Positions 45,552 through 54,992 of a DNA stretch of 64,000 bases are shown in pieces. Position 1 is the first letter of the stretch; each line of letters opens with the position of its first letter. The notes under the pieces are model-generated. The model was not told the origin of the DNA. It made no database searches and saw only the letters and a list, made by a program, of their open reading frames with translations. The position numbers and the translations under genes were made by a program. The stretch lies in assembly GCF_032393985.1 (NCBI RefSeq), contig NZ_CP135918.1, positions 6,945,724 through 7,009,723 of the forward strand, given 5' to 3'. The DNA comes from Fischerella sp. JS2. Lineage in GTDB: Bacteria > Cyanobacteriota > Cyanobacteriia > Cyanobacteriales > Nostocaceae.

Positions 45552-47666
45552 GTGCTGAATTATACTAATAATCAAATGCCACTCTTCAGCTTTTTCAATC
45601 AAAATACTGAGCAACAATCTAACCCGCAAATAGTGGGACGGGGTGTGAGGTTGCAAGCTAGTTACTCAAAACTACCTTTAAGCCAAAGAATTATCATGCC
45701 GTTTATGCTGGTATTCTTTAGCATTATGGTGGTAGCTGTAATTAGCTTTGCTTTCTGGTTTACCAGCCGAATGGAATACCAGATAAAAAATTCTGTTGCA
45801 TCAGGTGCAGCAGTTATTTTGCAGGAGTTGCAAACAGAAAAACAAGACTTGGGTTCTTGGGTGCAGCTAATAGCAGAACGAAATGATGTGCGTAGCGCAC
45901 TGCAAGAGAAAGATACTCAAGCACTACTGAAAATATTAGTGTCACATAAGACTAATTTGGAATTAGACCTGATCAAGGTTGTCAATCAAAACGGTGGAGT
46001 AGTGCTAGATCTCAGAGAGCCAAAATTAAATGAATCATACTTAGAAGATAGAACAAGTATTTCTCAAGCACTTGGAGGGATGTACCCTTTAGATGTAGTC
46101 AATCTTGCAAAACAACGAGGACAAACACAGTTAGTTATGGTGGGTACAGCTCCGATTAAGTCTAACGAAGAAGAAGTGATTGGCGCAGTTGAAATTGGTA
46201 TTCTCATCAATAACGAATTCCTCAAAAGTCTAATAGCAGCCAAAGATGAGTACTTGATTGTATTCAACAAAGATAAAACAGTTGTTGTTTCTACCTTAAC
46301 AGCAGTCACTAATAGAAATTGGCAGTTACCACTGACCTCTGTCCCACCAATACGCATCTTACTTACAAATAAGCACTATATTGCCAAAAGTATTTTTCTG
46401 CCAGGATTGAGTAATACTTCTCTGACAGTGGTATTGCTAAAATCGCTTGCTGATCTCAACCATACAGTACAGTACTTATGGCTAAGATTGTGGGGTTTTT
46501 TCCTACTGGGGGGTTTGATTTGTACCTTGGTGGGTAAGAATATAGCGCTAAATATTTCTGGGCCTTTATTGACTGTAGCAAGAGTTGCTCAAAAAGCTAC
46601 TCAGGAAGGTAATTTTGATTTGCAAGCTCCTGTAACAAGAAATGATGAAGTCGGAATTTTAGCTACTTCTCTTAATAGCTTAATTCGGCGAGTTGCAGAA
46701 TACACTCAAGAATTAGAACAAGCTCGGACAACTTTAGAAAAGCGAGTTGAAGAACGCACTCACCAACTTTTACAAAAAAATCAGGAATTAAATCTAGCTT
46801 ACGATCAACTTAGTTATGCAATTCAAGAACTCCAACAAACTCAAGCACAGTTGATTCAAACTGAAAAAATGTCTTCATTGGGTAATATGGTAGCGGGGGT
46901 CGCTCATGAAATAAATAATCCCATAAGTTTTATCTATGGCAATATTAGCTATGCCAAGGAATATATCGAACAACTATTAGAATTACTTCATTTATATAGA
47001 AAAGAATATCCTCAACCAACTGCTGCGATTCAAACTTGTCTAGAAAAGATGGAACTAGATTATATTAGCGAAGATTTGCCCAAAATTTTATCATCAATGA
47101 AAATGGGAGCGCAGCGAATTCGGGAAATTGTTTTGTCTTTACGAAATTTCTCGCGATTAGATGAGTCTGAAAAGAAAGCTGTGAATATTCACGAGGGAAT
47201 TGACAGTACTTTATTGATTCTCAATCATCGCTTAAAAGAAGGAATTCAAGTAATAAAAGAATATGAAGGAACATTACCATTAATTGAGTGTTATCCAGCA
47301 CAACTAAATCAAGTATTTTTGAATCTTCTAAGTAATGCAATTGATGCTGTGGAAGAGTCATTTTTTAGTAAATTTTCATCGGAAGATAATAAAGTCAATC
47401 CCCAAATATTAATCCATACAAACAAAGCAGCAGGTAATCGCATTTACGTACGAATTACAGATAATGGTTGCGGAATTGAACCAAAAAACCAAGATCAGAT
47501 TTTTGACCCTTTCTTTACAACTAAAGAAGTGGGTAAAGGTACTGGATTAGGATTGTGGATTTGCTATCAGATTATCCAAAAACATCAGGGTAAGATTGAA
47601 GTTAATTCTTTACTTGGTGAAGGAACTACTGTTACGGTAACACTCCCGCTTGTACAAAAATCATAA
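45552..47666 (+). CDS. Membrane sensor histidine kinase (Cache-like sensor, HAMP, HisKA, HATPase)
   Basis: 704 residues from GTG 45552; ATG 45576 is an alternative. Helix 1 is at about 45-68 and helix 2 at about 310-332. The roughly 240-residue periplasmic region between them resembles a Cache domain ('DLIKVVNQNGGVVLDLREPK', 'GAVEIGILINNEFLKSLIA'). HAMP ('ISGPLLTVARVAQKATQEGN') and a long coiled coil (about 385-440) follow. HisKA has 'GVAHEINNPISFIYGNI' (His452). The ATPase has N-box 'NLLSNAIDAVEE', G1 'ITDNGCGIEP' and G2 'GKGTGLGLWICYQII', all intact. An orthodox kinase of the NtrB-like class; no regulator adjoins, so its partner is elsewhere. Confidence 0.93.
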   Translation: MLNYTNNQMPLFSFFNQNTEQQSNPQIVGRGVRLQASYSKLPLSQRIIMPFMLVFFSIMVVAVISFAFWFTSRMEYQIKNSVASGAAVILQELQTEKQDLGSWVQLIAERNDVRSALQEKDTQALLKILVSHKTNLELDLIKVVNQNGGVVLDLREPKLNESYLEDRTSISQALGGMYPLDVVNLAKQRGQTQLVMVGTAPIKSNEEEVIGAVEIGILINNEFLKSLIAAKDEYLIVFNKDKTVVVSTLTAVTNRNWQLPLTSVPPIRILLTNKHYIAKSIFLPGLSNTSLTVVLLKSLADLNHTVQYLWLRLWGFFLLGGLICTLVGKNIALNISGPLLTVARVAQKATQEGNFDLQAPVTRNDEVGILATSLNSLIRRVAEYTQELEQARTTLEKRVEERTHQLLQKNQELNLAYDQLSYAIQELQQTQAQLIQTEKMSSLGNMVAGVAHEINNPISFIYGNISYAKEYIEQLLELLHLYRKEYPQPTAAIQTCLEKMELDYISEDLPKILSSMKMGAQRIREIVLSLRNFSRLDESEKKAVNIHEGIDSTLLILNHRLKEGIQVIKEYEGTLPLIECYPAQLNQVFLNLLSNAIDAVEESFFSKFSSEDNKVNPQILIHTNKAAGNRIYVRITDNGCGIEPKNQDQIFDPFFTTKEVGKGTGLGLWICYQIIQKHQGKIEVNSLLGEGTTVTVTLPLVQKS

Positions 47667-47674
47667 GTGTATCA

Positions 47675-47717
47675 GTGCGATCGCGCCTTTAGATTCTCTA
47701 TGATTGAGCGATCGCAC
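47675..47717. terminator. HIP1-based hairpin between convergent genes
   Basis: The arms gtgcgatcgc (47675-47684) and gcgatcgcac (47708-47717) pair perfectly, built from two HIP1 sites. It is the only structure between the kinase and menB and may terminate both. Confidence 0.5.
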
Positions 47718-47727
47718 CACCTTCCCC

Positions 47728-48561
47728 TCACGGTAGCCAAGGATATTGTCGGAAATTAGGCGGACGTTTCTCTAAAAACGCCTGTTTACCCTCGGCTCCT
47801 TCTTCTGTCATGTAGTAAAGTAAAGTTGCATTACCGGCGAGTTCCTGTAAACCTGCTTGTCCATCGCAATCAGCATTAAATGCTGCCTTGAGACAACGAA
47901 TAGCAATGGGACTTTTTTCTAAAACTTCCTTAGCCCACTGGATACCTTCTGCTTCTAATTGTTCCACTGGTACAACACAATTTACTAAGCCCATTTCCAG
48001 CGCTTGTTGAGCATTGTACTGGCGACAGAGAAACCAAATCTCTCGCGCCTTTTTTTGTCCCACAATCCGCGCCAGATAGCTAGCACCAAAACCACCGTCA
48101 AAGCTACCGACCTTTGGTCCCGTCTGTCCAAAAATAGCATTGTCGGCGGCGATAGTCAGGTCACATATTAAATGTAAGACGTGTCCGCCCCCGATCGCAT
48201 ACCCAGCTACCAAAGCAATTACTACTTTTGGCATTGACCGGATTAGGCGTTGCAAATCCAACACATTTAAGCGGGGAATCCCACTATCATCTACATAACC
48301 CGCGTGTCCGCGCACACTTTGATCTCCGCCAGCACAAAAGGCATATTTGCCATCAGTGTGTGGCCCATAACCAGTAAATAATACAACTCCTATAGTAGTA
48401 TCTTCACGGGCATCACAAAAGGCGTCATATAGTTCAAAAATAGTTTTCGGACGGAAAGCATTGCGCTTGTGGGGGCGATTGATGGTAATTTTGGCAATGC
48501 CATCGGCTTTGTGATAAAGAATGTCTTCGTAGGTTTTGACGCTTTGCCAGTTAATTTGCAT
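47728..48561 (-). CDS. menB: 1,4-dihydroxy-2-naphthoyl-CoA synthase
   Basis: 277 residues, crotonase fold. '[20 protein letters not shown]', '[16 protein letters not shown]', '[20 protein letters not shown]' (oxyanion hole), '[20 protein letters not shown]' and '[20 protein letters not shown]' are MenB signatures. It closes the second ring in phylloquinone (vitamin K1, photosystem I) synthesis. No other men genes adjoin. ATG 48561 gives the usual length. Confidence 0.97.
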   Translation of the reverse strand: MQINWQSVKTYEDILYHKADGIAKITINRPHKRNAFRPKTIFELYDAFCDAREDTTIGVVLFTGYGPHTDGKYAFCAGGDQSVRGHAGYVDDSGIPRLNVLDLQRLIRSMPKVVIALVAGYAIGGGHVLHLICDLTIAADNAIFGQTGPKVGSFDGGFGASYLARIVGQKKAREIWFLCRQYNAQQALEMGLVNCVVPVEQLEAEGIQWAKEVLEKSPIAIRCLKAAFNADCDGQAGLQELAGNATLLYYMTEEGAEGKQAFLEKRPPNFRQYPWLP

Positions 48562-49013
48562 GAGTGGTGGAATGCGACTTCAAGTTGAAAATTGTAGCTC
48601 AGGCTAGGTAACACACTATCAATTAGTTTGAAAAAGGGAAAACAGGGAGTTAACTTAGTACAGCTTTACGTAAAATCGTAGCGAACTTAAACGCACAGAG
48701 AAGTTTGAGCTAGGGCTTGGGGCGATCAAAGCTTCGGTGGGAGCGCGGAGTCAGCGCACCAGGTAGCAGAGTCTTTTTATAGAGAATTCGCTATGAATTA
48801 ATAAAATATTATACTCAGCAGCATACGCGTAACATATCTGTATGTATCTGTATGTATCTGTGTTTATCTGTGTTCATCTGTGTTCGATATTTCTATGCCC
48901 CTCTGGCCAGTCGCCATGAAAATTTCCGGAATGAATCAAAAGCCTGTTGTATCTCCTCTAAATGCTTAGCTTGGTTTAACCAAAACTATAAAAGCCCAAA
49001 GGAGTTTTCAACT
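48562..49013. other. Spacer with 10-nt ATCTG tandem repeat
   Basis: 48836-48890 holds five to six 10-mers of form tatgtatctg/tgtttatctg. Upstream is a g-rich segment (gcttcggtgggagcgcggag). An apparent frame through 48852-49013 in this stretch is translated repeat. AAAGGAG at 48998-49004 belongs to the next gene. Confidence 0.65.
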
Positions 49014-50428
49014 ATGAGCGATGATATGTCGTCCTTGTCAGTTAATGACTTTGGTGCTTCCTTTAAAAAGTTTCTTGAGCAAGTAACTACTTCTGCTCCC
49101 ACCGAGGAACCTTTTTTTAAGAGTCAGTTACACACTCATTTTTCAGAAGATCCCCGAACTCTTCCTGTTGTCTGTCAACAATTTGAAAAATCGACCACCC
49201 CAACCTGCAACTAGCGATGGATGAATATTTAGCACAAGTGGGGTGTTCTGCTCAATTGTTGGGTGTAATTACGCCTCATGAACACCTGGGAGTCAGTTTA
49301 TCTCAATTGGTCATCGATACCAATGGAGGATTTATGAGTTCAGTACAACCGACTCCTGGCCCTGTGCAGTACGTCAATCTTCCCCTCAGTAATGATCAAC
49401 TTTTGGCCTGCGTGCAATCAGGACTTTATCTGATTAGCAATGGCGATTTGCGTTTGGCTGTCATGGTGCGTGGTGCTAGTGATTACAGTTTTCGTGCGGG
49501 AATTACAGTAGAGGTAATGGCAAGCGATCGCTCCAGCGCCGAAGCCTTTCTCGCCCAGTTGCGAACCGCAATCCGCAGGCGTAATATCTATCGAGGACGC
49601 ATAATTTCTCTAGTACAAAGTGAGGATAGGAGGAGCTTAAACGTTATTTTTCATAGTTTACCATCGTTAAATCGTAAGCAAATTATCTTACCAGACGGCT
49701 TGCTACAAAGAATCGAGCGACAATCTATAGGTTTTTCCCAAGTAGCTGACAAACTACAAGCGGCAGGACGGCATCTGAAACGAGGCATACTTTTATACGG
49801 CCCGCCAGGAACCGGGAAAACATTAACAGCAATGTATCTTGCTTCCCAAATGCCAGACCGGACAATCATTCTGATTACGGGTCGGGGTATGGGTTTAATT
49901 GAAAAGTCTTGTGAGATGGCACGTTTGCTACAACCTGCAACTCTGATTTTGGAAGATGTAGATTTAATTGCTGAAGAAAGAAGCAGCGACAAAGGTTGTA
50001 GTAATGTAGTGTTATTTGAATTGCTAAATCAGATGGACGGGTTGAATGAGGATGCAGATGTTCTATTTGTGTTGACAACCAACCGACCCGAAATCCTGGA
50101 ACCAGCTTTGGCAGCACGACCAGGAAGGGTCGATACTGCGATTGAAATTCCTTTACCTGATGCATCTTGTCGGCGCAGACTGTTTGAACTTTATAGCAAA
50201 GGTTTGCAGCTGTCGTTGGAAAATTTAGATAGTTTTATTGCACGTACGCAAGGGGTGAGTGCTGCTTTTATTCGTGAGTTAATGCGAAAAGCGGCCCTGT
50301 TTGCCGCCGATGAAGGTCAGGAGATATTGATTTGCGATCGCCATCTTGATGAAGCACTATACGAACTTGTGGAGTTAGGAGGCGAACTAACTCACAGCAT
50401 TTTGGGAGCAGGAGAAGCTTTTTCGTAA
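49014..50428 (+). pseudogene. AAA+ ATPase gene with a one-base frameshift in an A run
   Basis: The ATG at 49014 has AAAGGAG 9 bases upstream. The first frame reads 'LSVNDFGASFKKFLEQVT' to '...VCQQFEK' and then ends in a short unrelated tail at 49214. The second frame carries on exactly where the protein should, 'DHPNLQLAMDEYLAQVG', through position 50428. One extra A in the aaaaa run at 49186-49190 would restore a 471-residue protein. The ATPase domain is intact: Walker A 'LLYGPPGTGKTLTAMYLA', Walker B 'ATLILEDVDLIAEE', and 'NQMDGLNEDADVLFVLTTNRPEILEPAL...RPGRVD' with the sensor Asn and Arg. It belongs to cyanobacterial FtsH/Cdc48-like soluble AAA proteins. Real mutation, programmed slip or assembly error are all possible. 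Confidence 0.85.
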
Positions 50429-50451
50429 AGCTTTGGGATACACTCGTAATC

Positions 50452-51492
50452 ATGACTTGTTTAAATTCAGCTACTTTGCCCCCATTCATGATTCACGGTG
50501 CTTATCCTCTCAGTGTTGCACCGATGATGGATCGTACAGACCGCCACTTTCGGTATTTTATGCGGCAGATTACACGCCGTACTTTGCTTTATACCGAAAT
50601 GGTGACAACTGCCGCGATTTTGCATGGTGACAAAGAACACCTACTCGGCTTTTCCCCAGAAGAAAAGCCCCTAGTTTTGCAGGTTGGGGGCGATAATCCC
50701 AAGGAATTAGCCCAATGTAGCCGGATTGCTGAGGATATAGGCTACGATGAAATCAATCTCAATGTCGGTTGTCCGAGTAGTCGTGTCCAAGATGGGAATT
50801 TTGGGGCTTGTTTAATGGCACAGCCTGAAAAAGTGGCAGACTGTGTAGTACAGATGATCAATGCGACTTCTATCCCAGTTAGTGTAAAGCACCGCATTGG
50901 TATTGACGATCGCGATCACTACGAAGATATGGTAAATTTTGTTCGCATTGTCTCACAAGCAGGCTGCCAACGTTTTACTGTCCATGCCCGCAAAGCTTGG
51001 TTACAGGGTTTAAGCCCGAAAGAAAACCGAGATATACCACCCCTGCGTTATGCTGATGTCTATCGTCTGAAACAGGAATTCCCCCACCTATTCATCGAAA
51101 TCAATGGTGGAATTATTAACATGGAGCAGGTAAAAGAGCATTTACAATCGGTAGATGCGGTGATGATTGGGCGTGCAGCTTACGATCATCCCTATTTATT
51201 TGCCACAGCAGACAGTGAAATCTACGGCGAGGCGATGCAACCTCTGTCTCGCCATGAAGTTGCTGAAGCGATGTTTGCTTATATTGATTACTGGGTGGCA
51301 AAAGGTCTGAAACTCAACAAAATTACCCGCCACATGCTGCAACTATTTGCTGGACAACCGGGTAGTCGAGTTTGGAAGCGTCATCTGACGGAAAACTCTT
51401 GCCGTCTGGGAGCAGGTTCGGCTGTGGTACAAGAGGCGTTAGCACAAGTTCCCGACTCGCCATTCCTGGGAAATGTGCTTTCAGCCTGTTGA
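50452..51492 (+). CDS. dusA: tRNA-dihydrouridine(20/20a) synthase DusA
   Basis: 346 residues. FMN-barrel start 'YPLSVAPMMDRTDRHFRYFM', then 'EMVTTAAILHGD', catalytic Cys120 in 'NVGCPSSRVQDGNFGACLM', 'VSVKHRIGIDD', 'FTVHARKAWLQGLSPKENRD' and 'INGGIINMEQVKEHL'. 'RHFRYFMRQI' and 'LSPKENR' are DusA-specific. It reduces U20/U20a in the tRNA D-loop. It begins 23 bases after the AAA gene and overlaps the 3' end of the convergent sigF by 12 bases. Confidence 0.97.
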   Translation: MTCLNSATLPPFMIHGAYPLSVAPMMDRTDRHFRYFMRQITRRTLLYTEMVTTAAILHGDKEHLLGFSPEEKPLVLQVGGDNPKELAQCSRIAEDIGYDEINLNVGCPSSRVQDGNFGACLMAQPEKVADCVVQMINATSIPVSVKHRIGIDDRDHYEDMVNFVRIVSQAGCQRFTVHARKAWLQGLSPKENRDIPPLRYADVYRLKQEFPHLFIEINGGIINMEQVKEHLQSVDAVMIGRAAYDHPYLFATADSEIYGEAMQPLSRHEVAEAMFAYIDYWVAKGLKLNKITRHMLQLFAGQPGSRVWKRHLTENSCRLGAGSAVVQEALAQVPDSPFLGNVLSAC

Positions 51493-52263
51493 TAACGCTT
51501 GTGTTTGCAGCATCGACATCAAATCCTGAATTCCCTTTTGTAGATACCGTGTGACTGTCATTGGACTAGTGCCAATTTTCTTTGCGGCATCTTTGCGAGA
51601 AAGTTCTTTCAAGAATACTAGTTCTACTGCCATACGAGGCTTTTCTTCTAACATGCTAATTGCCCCTTGTAGTTGTTGCCGTTCTTCGTGTTGTAGCTGT
51701 TGGGCGCCAGAACGGGGACAAGGAAGCGCCTCACCCAAGGTAATTTGACAATCAATGTAGTTAACTACCGTAGCGTCTAAACTCAAAGGCATACGATTTT
51801 GAGCAGCTAACTTGGTTTCTTGCCACTCTTGCACAGATACCTTGAGTTGTTTAGCAATTTCTGCATCTTTGGGAGGACGACCTAAAATTTCCGCCAATTC
51901 CTTACGAACTTTTTGCCCCTCATTGTAGAGTTCTTGCCAACGCCGGGGAATTTTTAACAGAGTGCTGCGATCGCGCAAAAAGTGCAGCATCTCACCCCGA
52001 ATATATGGGACAGCAAAGGAACTAAAAGCATATCCTTGACTGGGATCAAAACGCTCAATGGCTCTGATTAAACCAAAGTAACCGATTTGCTCTAAGTCTT
52101 CATAAGGCTCATTACATTGATGGCTAAATTTATGAGCCATTTTCCGTACTAAGCCAGTATGTAATTTAACAAGCTGATTACGAAGTTCAATAGAAGGATT
52201 CTGATGGTATAACTGCAATAACTCCATACCATCAGACCGCATAGAGGACTGACTTGTTTCCAT
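51481..52263 (-). CDS. sigF: RNA polymerase sigma factor, SigF group 3 type
   Basis: 260 residues. Region 2 is 'LRNQLVKLHTGLVRKMAHKF', 'PYEDLEQIGYFGLIRAIERF' and 'FSSFAVPYIRGEMLHFLRDR'. Region 3 is 'VRKELAEILGRPPKDAEIAK' and region 4 'LKELSRKDAAKKIGTSPMTVTRYL'. Closest to cyanobacterial SigF, which in studied strains controls type IV pili, motility or envelope genes. No anti-sigma gene adjoins. It is convergent with dusA, the coding ends sharing 12 bases, so no terminator fits between them. Confidence 0.9.
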   Translation of the reverse strand: METSQSSMRSDGMELLQLYHQNPSIELRNQLVKLHTGLVRKMAHKFSHQCNEPYEDLEQIGYFGLIRAIERFDPSQGYAFSSFAVPYIRGEMLHFLRDRSTLLKIPRRWQELYNEGQKVRKELAEILGRPPKDAEIAKQLKVSVQEWQETKLAAQNRMPLSLDATVVNYIDCQITLGEALPCPRSGAQQLQHEERQQLQGAISMLEEKPRMAVELVFLKELSRKDAAKKIGTSPMTVTRYLQKGIQDLMSMLQTQALSTG

Positions 52264-52636
52264 AGAAATTCCTTTTTGGTAACTCCTATTCCCTAAAAAA
52301 CGGAGTTGCGTAAAACTTCACTTAAGCTGTAATTATTTTCCTTAGGAACGGTTGGAGAAACCATTCGTTGTTTCACTGAACTTATGTAGACTCTCACTCC
52401 GTAGGTCAGTATTTACACGCATAATTTTTGTACCCATATCCGTTCGATACAGAGATGTTTTTGTTGATGCTAAGTTTTAGCGAGCATGTAACCCTTGTGC
52501 AGTGCGAGGTCATCAAAGACCTTGATAAATATGCCCAGCGCTTGCAAACACAATGTCTACGGATTCATTTCTCTAATTATGAGCTAAAAATCTAGGTAAG
52601 AATGGAATTAGTCAGTAAAATTCTCAAATGTAAAAT
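52264..52636. other. Spacer between divergent sigF and BI-1 genes
   Basis: About 370 bases holding both promoters. Apart from a short aaccattcgttgtttcactg stretch and an aggtcatcaaagaccttgat inverted repeat (about 52505-52525; arms aggtc/gacct) nothing is evident. Confidence 0.5.
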
Positions 52637-53365
52637 ATGAGCAATACTAGCAACTTCCGTGACGCTATCCGTGAAGCCAGAACTCAAGCCCTAGTCGGAC
52701 CAAATGTCATAGCCAATGCTCTGCCTTATCTCGGAGGCGGTCTAATCTTAACAGCATTGGGAACCTATGGCGGTTTGGGAGTTATCCGTGCTAACCCCGG
52801 ATTGTTCTTTCCCACTTTCATTGGTGCAGTGATTGTGGAATTAATTTTGTTCTTTGTCGCCCAGAATGTTGCTGAAAAGGGCAAAAATAGCGTTGCACTG
52901 CCTCTGTTAGCCACCTATAGCCTACTGTCTGGCTACACTCTTAGCGGCTTGGTATTTGTAGCGCTGTCACAAAAAGGTGTAGGTATTCAAGGAGTTGGTT
53001 TAGCCGCCCTTAGTTGTGGAATCACCTTCATCGCTGCTCGTCAGATAGGTTCAAATCTTTCTGACACTGACGGTATGGCTCTGACAAAAACCATCAATTT
53101 GGGTATTATCGCCTTGGTCGTGGTTGTCGGCTTGCAATTTGTCTTTGCTTTGTTTGGCGTCTATACTCCAGGGTGGTTGGAAATAGGCATTTCTGCTTTA
53201 GGGGTCTTCCTATTTGCTGGAGCATCTGTAGTCGATTTTTACATCCTGCCACGCACCTACCGCAATGACCAATACCTACCTGCGGCTTTGTCGATGTACT
53301 TAACTTACATCAACCTTTTCATCTTCATTTTGAGGCTGTTGATAGCCCTAAATGGTCGTGACTAA
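52637..53365 (+). CDS. Bax inhibitor-1 family membrane protein
   Basis: 242 residues with seven membrane helices after a 20-residue polar N-terminus. 'PLLATYSLLSGYTLSGLVFV' is the BI-1/YccA core, and the C-terminal 'GASVVDFYILPRTYRNDQYLPAALSMYLTYINLFIFILRLL' contains the conserved Asp/Tyr pattern of the putative pH-gated Ca2+ leak site. The exact role in cyanobacteria is unknown. Own promoter; strong terminator follows. Confidence 0.92.
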   Translation: MSNTSNFRDAIREARTQALVGPNVIANALPYLGGGLILTALGTYGGLGVIRANPGLFFPTFIGAVIVELILFFVAQNVAEKGKNSVALPLLATYSLLSGYTLSGLVFVALSQKGVGIQGVGLAALSCGITFIAARQIGSNLSDTDGMALTKTINLGIIALVVVVGLQFVFALFGVYTPGWLEIGISALGVFLFAGASVVDFYILPRTYRNDQYLPAALSMYLTYINLFIFILRLLIALNGRD

Positions 53366-53403
53366 GTATATCTAGTAGAAAAACCAATGTTTTAAACTTT
53401 ATG

Positions 53404-53436
53404 CCGTGGTTATCTTTTTGATAACTACGGTTTTTT
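53404..53436 (+). terminator. Rho-independent terminator of the BI-1 gene
   Basis: The arms ccgtggttatc (53404-53414) and gataactacgg (53420-53430) form an 11-bp stem with one G-U, loop TTTTT, then a TTTTTT tail. Confidence 0.85.
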
Positions 53437-53560
53437 GTGGCTTACATGCTGAGGAAAGTCCTTTCTCGCCTTCTGTTTCACTTTATATTAAACAGTTAGG
53501 TGTACTACGAGATAAATCTGTGGTATTTCTTTATATCCGACATTTAATTGACAGCATGAC

Positions 53561-54259
53561 ATGTTTCTTACAGATTCCGCTGACATTACCAGGATTTATT
53601 TCTCTTCAAGGTTGAATCTGAAGCAGCGTAGTGAGTTGGGTCAGTTTTTGACCCCTGCCCCGGTTGCCCGTTTTATGGCGGGACAATTTAGTAGTTTATC
53701 GGGTCACATCAGTCTTTTAGATCCTGGAGCCGGAGTTGGGTCATTAACTGCTGCCTTTGTAGAGCGGTTATTGGCAAATCCTAACGAGGTTAAGAGTTGC
53801 TTCATAACAGCATATGAAGTTGAATCAGCCTTCCTATCCTCTTTGAGACAATGCCTTATAGAGTGTTGTGCAGCTTTAAAGAGCCAAGGAATTCAAGCAC
53901 ATTATTGTTTACGTGAAGAAAGCTTTATAGAGGCTTTTCCCGAAATAAATTTGCCGCTTTTTACTACATCATCTATCAATTTTACTCATGCGATTCTGAA
54001 TCCACCTTATAAAAAGATTCACAGCCAATCCGTCGAAAAGAAGATCCTTTCCCAGATTGGAATTGAAACTGTAAATCTATATAGTGCATTTGTTTGGCTT
54101 ACTATATTACAGCTTGCCGAGGGTGGAGAAATAGTTGCAATTACGCCTAGAAGTTTCTGTAATGGTTCTTATTTTCGTCCTTTTCGTAAAGCTTTCCTGG
54201 AAAGCATGACTGGATCTTTTTGGCTAGTGACTTTTCTTCTCCATTTCCCTACTTTCTAA
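53561..54259 (+). pseudogene. N6-adenine DNA methyltransferase, 3'-truncated
   Basis: The first 210 residues match Eco57I/class I N6-adenine methyltransferases. 'RSELGQFLTPAPVARFMAGQ' is the usual opening, motif I is 'LLDPGAGVGSLTAAF', the acidic motif II 'AYEVESAFL', and the catalytic motif IV 'HAILNPPYKKI'. 'ITPRSFCNGSYFRPFRKAFL' is motif V-VI. Family proteins normally run past 500 residues; here homology stops after 'FRKAFLESM' and an unrelated tail closes at 54259. Target recognition is thus missing. No restriction gene adjoins. Likely a remnant of a restriction-modification locus. Confidence 0.75.
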
Positions 54260-54346
54260 GAAAATCTCAAGTTGATCTATATTAATTAATCCGAAATTGA
54301 GATATTTTAAAAATACGGTTTATCTATCGCTAATGAGGAGTTAACC

Positions 54347-54937
54347 GTGATATCTCCCTTTTTCCCCGTTATAAATCATTCTGATAGAACTATCATTCGG
54401 TATTTTAAACGGCGCTCTTTTATCCCACTTCCACAGGATATACTCTGGAAAATAGAAAAAGGAGTAGTACGAAATTTAACTTGGCATGAAGACGGTACAC
54501 TCGTCACTTTGGGAGTTTGGGGGCCAGGAGATGTTGTTGGCAGAAGTTTATCAAAAATAGAACCATATGAAATAGAATGTTTGACCAAAGTAGAGGTTAC
54601 TATTTTTCCTGTAAATGAATCATATCAACTCACAGAGATACTACTAACACAGATCGAACAAGCAGAAGCATTAATGATGATTCGTAGCTATAAAACAGTT
54701 GAAATTATGCTGATTAAACTCTTGAGTTGGTTAGCTAAAAAATTTGGTCGTGCAGTAGAAACTGGTCAGTTAATTGATTTACGTTTAACTCATCAAGATA
54801 TTGCAGAACTGTTAAACTCAACTCGCGTGACGATTACTAGAGTTCTCACTAATTTAGAGGAAAAAGGATTGATTCATCGTCTGCCTTTGCATAAAATTGT
54901 GCTGAAAGAAGAGCAGATATGGCACTATGAAATATAA
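54347..54937 (+). CDS. Crp/Fnr family transcriptional regulator
   Basis: 196 residues from GTG 54347, GAGGAG 6 bases upstream. The N-terminal cNMP-binding-type barrel ('LWKIEKGVVRNLTWHEDG', 'LVTLGVWGPGDVVGRSLSK') lacks an obvious cAMP-binding R-S motif, so its effector is unknown. A dimer helix follows (about 105-135). The C-terminal winged helix is 'LRLTHQDIAELLNSTRVTITRVLTNLEEKGLI'. Targets unknown; the DUF924 gene 55 bases downstream is the nearest candidate. Confidence 0.9.
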   Translation: MISPFFPVINHSDRTIIRYFKRRSFIPLPQDILWKIEKGVVRNLTWHEDGTLVTLGVWGPGDVVGRSLSKIEPYEIECLTKVEVTIFPVNESYQLTEILLTQIEQAEALMMIRSYKTVEIMLIKLLSWLAKKFGRAVETGQLIDLRLTHQDIAELLNSTRVTITRVLTNLEEKGLIHRLPLHKIVLKEEQIWHYEI

Positions 54938-54992
54938 ACGATGCTTTTTTCTGTTTTGTTAAGTTAGGTAGGAGAGCAAAGGAAGGTTTACC

